From assembly GCF_003097635.1 (NCBI RefSeq), contig NZ_QCZI01000022.1, positions 1 to 37,308 on the forward strand: DNA of 37,308 nucleotides, written 5' to 3'. Below, in pieces: positions 9,771 to 15,683 of the stretch. Below the pieces are notes generated by a model. It searched no databases, was not told the DNA's origin, and was given only the letters and a program-made list of their open reading frames with translations. Position numbers and translations under genes: made by a program. The stretch is from Flavobacterium psychrotolerans. Its GTDB lineage: Bacteria > Bacteroidota > Bacteroidia > Flavobacteriales > Flavobacteriaceae. Position 1 is the stretch's first letter. Every line of letters starts with the position of its first letter.

Positions 9771-9880
9771 ATTTTTTTGTTTTTTAAGTTAAATTTTAAA
9801 TATTGACTCAAATAAGATACCAAATAGCTGTAAATGACAAATTGTCGCAACTGTTAATTTTATAATAAAATAATTTAATT

Positions 9881-9908
9881 TTGAAAGGATATACTTCTTA
9901 TACGTTTG
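9881..9908 (+). promoter_or_regulatory. Bacteroidota-type promoter for the lipoprotein pair
   Basis: TTG (9881-9883), a 17-base spacer and TACGTTTG (9901-9908) fit the flavobacterial -33/-7 pattern TTG...TAnnTTTG. A second overlapping -7-like element, TATATTTG, lies at 9909-9916. Transcription would start near 9915-9925, just upstream of the ATG at 9944. Confidence 0.65.
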
Positions 9909-9943
9909 TATATTTGCAAAAGTTAAATTTTAAAATTAAAACG

Positions 9944-10423
9944 ATGAAAAAAATTATTTTGTTGCTTGCATTGAGTACGTTGATCTTTTCGTGTAAACCT
10001 AAGGCAGCCGTTACAAATAATAAGGTAGATAATAAGTCCCAAGTTGCCATTAAAGGAAATTGGATCTTATCTTCAGTAGCTTATCCCGGGTCTGAATACA
10101 TTAAAGTGAATTCTTTTCAGATAGCAGATTCAAAATGTTTCGAGGGAAGTACTTGGAAATTTGTGTCTAATAATGATTCAGGGCAAATGGCTTTGACAAA
10201 ATCAGATTGTACAGCATTTACATCACCAATTAAATGGTTTGTCAATAAAGACGGACAGTTTGTTTTGAAAATCATATATGCTGGCGAAAAAGCTAAAAAA
10301 GTAAGAGACGGATATGTGCTTTCTCTTGCGGCACAAACACAAGAATCGTTTCAGTTAATTGACAAAATTAATGTGGGAGGAAAAATGACTGATGTTGTTT
10401 ATCAATTTAATAGAGTAAATTAA
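9944..10423 (+). CDS. Small lipocalin-like lipoprotein
   Basis: 159 residues from the ATG at 9944. A TTG 63 bases upstream is also in frame, but it lies inside the promoter and precedes the signal peptide, so I reject it. The N-terminus MKKIILLLALSTLIFSC is a lipoprotein signal peptide with a lipobox ending in Cys. The mature part begins with a KGNWILSSV strand, has a Cys pair (DSKCFEGSTW and KSDCTAF), and runs as alternating beta-rich segments to VVYQFNRVN. This resembles the lipocalin-like lipoproteins of Flavobacteriaceae, but the ligand is unknown. The OmpA-type lipoprotein gene starts 17 bases downstream, so the two are almost certainly co-transcribed, which points to a periplasmic or outer-membrane role. 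Confidence 0.85.
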   Translation: MKKIILLLALSTLIFSCKPKAAVTNNKVDNKSQVAIKGNWILSSVAYPGSEYIKVNSFQIADSKCFEGSTWKFVSNNDSGQMALTKSDCTAFTSPIKWFVNKDGQFVLKIIYAGEKAKKVRDGYVLSLAAQTQESFQLIDKINVGGKMTDVVYQFNRVN

Positions 10424-10440
10424 TTTAAAAAAAATAAGGT

Positions 10441-11130
10441 ATGAAAAAGATTTCAATAATGGTGCTTGCTTTGATAGTAATGTCAGGTACCCTTTTTACA
10501 AGTTGCGAAGCAATAAAAAACACAAATAATGCCCAAAGAGGTGCCGGTATTGGCGCTGTGGGTGGAGCTATTTTAGGAGGTGTTCTTGGGAACAATGTTG
10601 GAAAAGGTGGAAATGGTGCTCTTGGAGCCGTTCTTGGTGGTGTTGTTGGTGGTGTTGCAGGTGGTGTTATTGGAAATAAAATGGACAAGCAGGCTAGAGA
10701 AATTGATGCGGTGCTTCCTGGTGCAGATGTAGTTCGTGTTGGAGAGGGAATTAAATTGGTTTTAAACGAGAATGCAGTTCGGTTTGATACCAACAAATCG
10801 ACTTTGACCTCAACGGCTAAGGCTAATTTGGATAAATTAGTTAAAGTTTTTAACGAGTATCCTGACACTAATATCGTTATTTATGGTTATACAGACAGTA
10901 CGGGTTCTGCAGATTATAATTTGAAATTATCAGGCGAAAGAGCTGCTTCAGTAAAAAATTATTTAGCATCCAAAGGATTGAATTCAAGTAGGTTTAGTGT
11001 AACTGGTTTAGGAATTGCTGACCCAATTGCTTCTAATGATACTGCGGATGGTAGAAGTCAAAATCGTCGTGTAGAATTTGCCATTACAGCAAATGACAAA
11101 ATGGTTCAAGAAGCCAAAGACGGAAAATAA
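10441..11130 (+). CDS. OmpA-family lipoprotein with glycine zipper
   Basis: 229 residues. The lipoprotein signal peptide ends LFTSC. Residues 34-80 are a Gly-rich hydrophobic stretch (GAGIGAVGGAILGGVLG and a second such run), a glycine-zipper segment likely to insert in or lie against a membrane. The C-terminal OmpA/MotB domain (about 110-215) has VRFDTNKSTL, YGYTDSTGS (the Asp that binds diaminopimelate) and RSQNRRVEFAI (the partner Arg). The protein should tether the outer membrane to peptidoglycan. It is the second gene of a two-gene unit and is followed 25 bases later by a strong terminator. Similar zipper-OmpA lipoproteins (YiaD-like) are widespread, and the exact role here is unknown. 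Confidence 0.94.
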   Translation: MKKISIMVLALIVMSGTLFTSCEAIKNTNNAQRGAGIGAVGGAILGGVLGNNVGKGGNGALGAVLGGVVGGVAGGVIGNKMDKQAREIDAVLPGADVVRVGEGIKLVLNENAVRFDTNKSTLTSTAKANLDKLVKVFNEYPDTNIVIYGYTDSTGSADYNLKLSGERAASVKNYLASKGLNSSRFSVTGLGIADPIASNDTADGRSQNRRVEFAITANDKMVQEAKDGK

Positions 11131-11155
11131 AAATTACTTTCTAAAAAAGTTTTAT

Positions 11156-11188
11156 AAGCGGTTTCAAAAATGAAACCGCTTTTTTTTT
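11156..11188 (+). terminator. Rho-independent terminator after OmpA lipoprotein
   Basis: AAGCGGTTTCA (11156-11166), an AAAA loop and TGAAACCGCTT (11171-11181), followed by a long T run. An 11-bp perfect stem. Confidence 0.93.
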
Positions 11189-11221
11189 GTTGTAAATGTA
11201 ATAGTTGCAACAGTAAAGTAT

Positions 11222-11248
11222 AAAAAAACCGCCGAGCGAGCGCGGCGG
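11222..11248 (-). terminator. GC-rich terminator of the small minus-strand gene
   Basis: On the minus strand CCGCCG (11248-11243), an 8-base GC-rich loop, CGGCGG (11234-11229) and then seven T residues. It lies about 30 bases after the stop at 11280. The stem and loop are almost all G and C, unlike the surrounding AT-rich DNA. Confidence 0.85.
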
Positions 11249-11279
11249 AATGAATTGGCTATTGTCGATTCAATTTTTA

Positions 11280-11474
11280 TTAATTTACAATACTTATGTA
11301 TTGCTGTAATTCAGGATGTTCGAAAGTGAAGCTCTGAAGCCATTTTCTCAATTGCTCAATTTCATAGGGCAATAAATTTTTTATTGCTTTTTTTAATTCT
11401 TTACAAAAAAGAATTGGATCAAAACTGACTCTCTCAAGTACCGATTTGGTGTAGTCATAAATCATTCTAGGCAT
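11280..11474 (-). CDS. Small conserved hypothetical protein
   Basis: 64 residues from the ATG at 11474 (MPRMIYDYTKSVLERVSFD). The frame is open to an upstream ATG at 11525, but I prefer the shorter form because MPRMIYDYTK-VL is how this small family begins in flavobacterial genomes as I remember them. It has no signal peptide. It is rich in Leu, Lys and Glu and is probably all-helical (FCKELKKAIKNLLPYEIEQL). Function is unknown. It is a single-gene unit with its own strong GC-rich terminator and lies convergent with the OmpA lipoprotein gene. Confidence 0.75.
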   Translation of the reverse strand: MPRMIYDYTKSVLERVSFDPILFCKELKKAIKNLLPYEIEQLRKWLQSFTFEHPELQQYISIVN

Positions 11475-11741
11475 GGTAATAAGATTAGGGGTTATCTTAA
11501 ATAAGAACGTATGTAAATATAACATAAATTATAATTATTAACAAAATAAATTGTTAAAAAAATATCGATTAATTACTTAAATAAGCGTTTACTGGCGTTA
11601 ATTTTAATTAAGACTATGAAATAACTTACTAAATTGTGCCAGAATTTAGAGTAGAATCCCATAACGGCTTTATACTAGTAAAATAAAAGCAGGAACGAGA
11701 CTCCAGAGACGTTTTTGTAGAATCAAATGATTGAAAAAAAT

Positions 11742-12404
11742 CTATAATTTTGTGGCTCGAAACATTTCACGTTTGCCGGGCGGTCCTTGGAGTTTTTCAA
11801 CTGTAAAGCCCACTTCAATCATACTCCTTTTTACCACACCACGAGCAGCATAGGTGACCAGTACTCCCTTAGGTTTAAGAGCTGTGTGCATTTTTCTAAA
11901 AACTTCGGTACTCCACAATTCCGGTTGTACCCTATAACCGAAAGCGTCAAAATAAATCAAGTCAAACTGTTCTACATCATCAATTTCCTCGAACAATTGT
12001 TTTCTTTTGGTTAAAGAAAATTCGTTTGTAAGGATGTTTTTCTCTTCCCAAGTGGAGGAATGCATTTTCTCGAAAACCGCTCTGTCATTTGTGGCATTCA
12101 ATTCCTCAACATAATTCATAGATAGCACTTCATCAGTAGAAACAGGATAGGCTTCCACACCTACATAATCTATAGATTGTCCCATTTTTGGTGCTTCCAA
12201 AAAAGTGATAAATGAGTTTAAACCAGTGCCGAATCCTATTTCTAAAATGGCAACTTTTGCATTTTTAAACAAGGAAAGTCCGTTTTTTATAAATACGTGT
12301 TGGGCCTCTTGAATTGCCCCATGCTTGGAATGATAACATTCGTTCCACTCCTGCAAATGGATGGTTGTGGAGCCGTCGAGCGTTTGGATAATTTCTCTTT
12401 TCAA
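11742..12404 (-). CDS. mnmD: tRNA mnm5(s2)U34 methyltransferase MnmD
   Basis: 220 residues. This is a class I SAM-dependent methyltransferase of the DUF752/MnmC-N type. The SAM-binding motif I is ILEIGFGTGLNSF, the conserved acidic motif is FDLIYFDAFGYRVQPELWS, and the C-terminus has GPPGKREMFRA, typical of the family. It should methylate 5-aminomethyl(2-thio)uridine at the wobble position of tRNA. The FAD-dependent oxidase half found fused in enterobacterial MnmC is absent, so it is the stand-alone MnmD form. It starts 18 bases after the prfB stop on the same strand, so the two probably form one transcript, both acting in translation. Confidence 0.9.
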   Translation of the reverse strand: MKREIIQTLDGSTTIHLQEWNECYHSKHGAIQEAQHVFIKNGLSLFKNAKVAILEIGFGTGLNSFITFLEAPKMGQSIDYVGVEAYPVSTDEVLSMNYVEELNATNDRAVFEKMHSSTWEEKNILTNEFSLTKRKQLFEEIDDVEQFDLIYFDAFGYRVQPELWSTEVFRKMHTALKPKGVLVTYAARGVVKRSMIEVGFTVEKLQGPPGKREMFRATKL

Positions 12405-12422
12405 AATAATTCGATTTATAAT

Positions 12423-13521
12423 CTATTCGTCGCTCTTTTGTCCCATCATCATCAGGTAGGCCTTCAGGAATTCGTCTATTTCCCCGTTCATCACTCCGTC
12501 AACATTGCTGGTTTCATAGCCAGTACGCACATCTTTGACCAATTTATAAGGGTGCATGACATAATTCCGGATTTGCGAACCCCATTCTATTTTCATTTTT
12601 CCAGCTTCAATATCCGCGCGCTGTTCCTGTTGTTTTTTTAATTCAATTTCATACAACTGCGAACGAAGCATTTGCATGGCTCTTTGCCTGTTATCTTGTT
12701 GTGAACGCGTTTCAGAACATTGAATTTGAATTCCGGTCGGTTTATGCACCAATTGTACTTTGGTCTCCACTTTATTCACATTTTGCCCTCCAGCTCCACT
12801 AGAGCGTGAGGTTATAATTTCAATATCGGCAGGATTAATTTCGATTTCGATGCTATCATCAACAAGCGGATACACATATACCGAAGCAAATGAAGTGTGA
12901 CGCTTGGCATTGCTGTCAAACGGGGAAATGCGCACCAATCGATGCACTCCATTTTCGCCTTTCAAGTATCCAAAAGAATAATCTCCTTCAAATTCCAGAG
13001 TTACGGTTTTGATTCCAGCGGCTTCTCCTTTTTGGAAATTCAGTTCCTTAATTTTGTACCCATATTTTTCACCCCACATCATGTACATTCGCATGAGCAT
13101 TTCGGCCCAATCGCAGCTTTCCGTCCCACCAGCACCTGCAGTAATTTGCAGTACAGCACTTAAAGAGTCGCCTTCATCAGACAACATGTTTTTGAATTCA
13201 ATGGCTTCTATATGGGTATTGGTAAGACGGTATTGTTCGTCTAATTCTTCAGTGGTAAGTTCACCTTCTTTATAGAATTCGTAGGCCAATTGCAATTCGT
13301 CTGTCATTTCGACCGCCTTATTGTAATCTTCCACCCATTTTTTCTTGGAACGAAGGGTTTTTATGTATGCTTCGGCTTCTTTGGGATTGTTCCAAAAATC
13401 GGGAGCTAACGTTTTTTCTTCTTCGTTGGTAATTTCTATCAGTTTGGCATCAACGTCAAAGATACCTCCTCAACGCACCAAGGCGCTCCACAATACCTTT
13501 TATTTGTTCGGTAGTTGTCAT
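12423..13521 (-). CDS. prfB: Peptide chain release factor 2, with programmed +1 frameshift
   Basis: The full gene needs a +1 frameshift. From the ATG at 13521, 21 codons run [21 protein letters not shown] to an in-frame TGA at 13458-13456. Skipping one T (13458) continues [20 protein letters not shown] and then 344 residues in all to the stop at 12423. The total of 365 residues equals the length of E. coli RF2. The shift site is AGGAGG-TAT-CTT-TGA-C, the canonical RF2 autoregulatory site. The protein has the tripeptide SPF (RISPFDSN), which reads UGA and UAA stop codons, and GGQ ([11 protein letters not shown]), which triggers peptidyl-tRNA hydrolysis. The GTG at 13334 would give a 303-residue form but is only an internal codon. 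A TATTTTTG -7-like element lies at 13551-13544. Confidence 0.97.
13455..13470 (-). promoter_or_regulatory. prfB: prfB programmed +1 frameshift signal
   Basis: Read on the minus strand: an internal Shine-Dalgarno-like AGGAGG (13470-13465), TAT, the slippery CTT codon (13461-13459), a TGA stop (13458-13456) and C. The spacing matches the known RF2 signal. Low RF2 causes a pause at TGA and a shift to the +1 frame, so RF2 controls its own synthesis. Confidence 0.96.
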
Positions 13522-13611
13522 AAATTATGTAATTTTGTAATCGCAAAAATAGTATTTTTTTGCGTAGTAGAGCCATAGAAAACCGTGGCTATTTTAAAAG
13601 ATACATTCAAT

Positions 13612-14631
13612 ATGAAAATAAATTTAGTTAGCGATACTGTTACAATACCAAGTGAGGAAATGTTGCGTTATATGTTTAATGCCAAAGTGGGAGATGACGT
13701 TTACAAACAAGACCCCACGGTCATTGCGTTAGAGGCTCAAGTCGCTGAAATGTTTGGGATGGAAGCTGCATTGTTTTTTCCTTCAGGAACGATGGCCAAT
13801 CAAACGGCGATAAAATTACATACCCAGCCAGGAGAACAACTCATTGCCGATAAATGGGCACATATTTATAATTATGAAGGTGGTGGCGTGTCCTTTAATA
13901 GCGGGGTTTCCTGTAGTTTGCTCGATGGAGATCGCGGGATGATTACTGCCCATCAAGTGGAAAGAGCGATAAACAATCCCGAGTTTTATCATAGCCCGTT
14001 GACTAGCTTGGTTTGTGTGGAGAATACCACCAACAAAGGCGGTGGAGCTTGCTATGATTTTGAAGAGTTTAAGAGGATAAAAGCCGTTTGCGACTCCAAT
14101 AATTTGAAATTCCACTTGGACGGAGCTAGGATCTGGAATGCTTTGGTTGCCACAAATGACAATCCGAAAGCTTATGGCAACGTGTTTGACACCATTTCGG
14201 TTTGTTTGTCTAAGGGTCTTGGCGCGCCAATTGGTTCCCTTTTGTTATCGGATAAAGCCACAATAAACCGAGCCTTGCGTATCCGTAAAATATTGGGTGG
14301 TGGCATGCGTCAAGTCGGTTATTTGGCGGCTGCAGGAATTTATGCCTTAAGCAATAATATAGAAAGATTGGCTGATGATCATAGGCGAGCCAAGGAATTG
14401 GCGAATGTTTTGCAAAAATTGCCTTGGGTTGCCAAAGTAGAACCTGTTGAAACCAATATTCTGATTTTTTCGGTTCGGCCCAATGTAAATGAAGCGCTAT
14501 TGATAGAAAAATTACAACAAAAAGGTATCTCCATAAGCTCTATGGGCCATGGAAAATTGCGGATTGTAACCCATTTGGATTATCGGGAAGTGATGCATAC
14601 CTATGTAATGGAAACACTTTTGAAATTATAA
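13612..14631 (+). CDS. ltaE: L-threonine aldolase (low specificity)
   Basis: 339 residues from the ATG at 13612 (MKINLVSDTVTIPSEEM); an upstream in-frame GTG at 13585 is less likely. This is a fold-type I PLP enzyme of the beta-eliminating lyase/threonine aldolase family, which cleaves L-threonine or L-allo-threonine to glycine and acetaldehyde. Visible motifs are the N-terminal VSDTVT, GDDVYKQDPTV, FFPSGTMANQ, HLDGARIWNA (the Asp that holds the PLP pyridine nitrogen) and SVCLSKGLGAPIGS with the Schiff-base Lys at about residue 201. The C-terminal small domain is complete. It is divergent from prfB, and a TAATTTTG element at 13530-13537 may be its -7 box, although no well-spaced TTG was found. 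It converges with the DUF1003 gene, with only a 17-base gap. Confidence 0.93.
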   Translation: MKINLVSDTVTIPSEEMLRYMFNAKVGDDVYKQDPTVIALEAQVAEMFGMEAALFFPSGTMANQTAIKLHTQPGEQLIADKWAHIYNYEGGGVSFNSGVSCSLLDGDRGMITAHQVERAINNPEFYHSPLTSLVCVENTTNKGGGACYDFEEFKRIKAVCDSNNLKFHLDGARIWNALVATNDNPKAYGNVFDTISVCLSKGLGAPIGSLLLSDKATINRALRIRKILGGGMRQVGYLAAAGIYALSNNIERLADDHRRAKELANVLQKLPWVAKVEPVETNILIFSVRPNVNEALLIEKLQQKGISISSMGHGKLRIVTHLDYREVMHTYVMETLLKL

Positions 14632-14648
14632 GGTTTGATAATTTATGT

Positions 14649-15056
14649 TTATTTTTTCAACTCTTCCAGCAGGGTGATAATCTTGTCTAATTTTTCTAGC
14701 TCAATTCGGTTGAGTACTACGGTTAGAGCTTCAATCTCTTTTTTTGCATCAATATTAGTTTGGTAATCTGCTTTGGCTTGCATTCGATCCCTTTCATTTT
14801 GCCGGTTTTGGGACATCATGATTATGGGGGCTGCGTAGGCCGCTTGTGTCGAGAAAAGAAGGTTGAGCAATATAAACGGATAAACATCCCAATGATACAT
14901 GAAGCCAATAAGGTTTAGTCCCATCCAAAGGATGACCAGAATGGTTTGAATGATAATGAATTTCCAAGACCCCATACCTTTGGCCACCACATCTGCTAAA
15001 CGGCTACCAAAGCTCAATGTTTCAACGTGTTTTTCGTGCCAGTTTTTTTGATTCAT
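14649..15056 (-). CDS. DUF1003 family membrane protein
   Basis: 135 residues. Two hydrophobic helices occupy about residues 32-52 and 58-78 (FIIIQTILVILWMGLNL and YPFILLNLLFSTQAAYA). They are followed by PIIMMSQNRQNERDR, which is the conserved signature of DUF1003. The C-terminus is a charged helix (IELEKLDKIITLLEELKK) likely to be coiled coil. The function of the family is unknown. It is on the same strand as, and 107 bases downstream of, the YbaB gene, so the two may be co-transcribed. Confidence 0.9.
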   Translation of the reverse strand: MNQKNWHEKHVETLSFGSRLADVVAKGMGSWKFIIIQTILVILWMGLNLIGFMYHWDVYPFILLNLLFSTQAAYAAPIIMMSQNRQNERDRMQAKADYQTNIDAKKEIEALTVVLNRIELEKLDKIITLLEELKK

Positions 15057-15163
15057 CGTATCGATTTAGGTTAGTTTTGGGGTTAATTGGTTGAGTTTTT
15101 GATGATTTTTTTATATTAAGGATTAAAATTTTGATTACAGTTAAAAAGTTTAAACCTTATTAT

Positions 15164-15484
15164 TTATTTAAACAAATCTTCCATTCCCGGTATCATTGGA
15201 ATATCTACCTTAGTCACGGCATCTAATTCGGCTTGGTTTACGTTGGAGGCTTTTTCGATGGCTTTGTTCAGCACCACGATCAAATAATCTTCCAGTTGTT
15301 CCTTATCTTCCAGTAAGGCATCGTCAATGGTAATGCTTTTTATTTTTCGGTTTGCGGTCAAAGTCACTTTCAATTTGCCGTCATTGCTTTGTTCGTCAAT
15401 TAGAACGTCATCTAAACGCTTTTTGGTGTCTTCTATTTTTTGTTGGGTTTCCTTCAGTTTGCCCATCATTCCCATTAAATCCAT
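15164..15484 (-). CDS. YbaB/EbfC family nucleoid-associated protein
   Basis: 106 residues from the ATG at 15484 ([19 protein letters not shown]). An earlier in-frame start at 15514 falls inside the predicted -7 promoter element, so I reject it. The fold is the short YbaB type: an N-terminal amphipathic helix, a central strand segment ([19 protein letters not shown]) and a C-terminal helix ([15 protein letters not shown]) ending [11 protein letters not shown]. Family members are small homodimers that bind DNA without strong sequence specificity. In many bacteria the gene sits between dnaX and recR, but here it does not. Confidence 0.92.
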   Translation of the reverse strand: MDLMGMMGKLKETQQKIEDTKKRLDDVLIDEQSNDGKLKVTLTANRKIKSITIDDALLEDKEQLEDYLIVVLNKAIEKASNVNQAELDAVTKVDIPMIPGMEDLFK

Positions 15485-15511
15485 TTTTGTGATTTTAAAA
15501 TTATTGAATTG

Positions 15512-15542
15512 CAAAATTACGACTTTGTGGAATCATTTTCAA
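15512..15542 (-). promoter_or_regulatory. Bacteroidota-type promoter for the YbaB gene
   Basis: On the minus strand TTG (15542-15540), a 20-base spacer and TAATTTTG (15519-15512). This fits the flavobacterial -33/-7 consensus and would start transcription about 20 bases before the ATG at 15484. Confidence 0.65.
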
Positions 15543-15626
15543 TTAAATTTTTTTGATGATGAACGGATTTGAAAAAGAAAAGTTTGAAAATAGTCAGTTA
15601 ACAGTAATTTTTGTGCAAGTGAATGT

Positions 15627-15670
15627 AAAAAAATAGAGGCAACCTTATCACTAAAGTTACCTCTATTTTT
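15627..15670 (-). terminator. Terminator of the GH57 gene
   Basis: A hairpin on the minus strand, AAAATAGAGGTAAC (15669-15656) with GTTGCCTCTATTTT (15643-15630), then more T. One pair is G-U on the minus strand and would be a C-A mismatch on the plus strand, which favours the minus direction. Confidence 0.85.
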
Positions 15671-15683
15671 AGAACTGTTTTTT

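Noticed and set aside
10425..10868. 147-residue minus-strand frame, Pro/Ala-rich
   Set aside because: It is antisense to the Gly-rich region of the OmpA lipoprotein gene, which gives a long open frame by composition alone.
12423..13334. 303-residue prfB starting at GTG 13334
   Set aside because: The leader frame and the +1 shift site upstream give the complete 365-residue RF2; the GTG is an internal Val codon.
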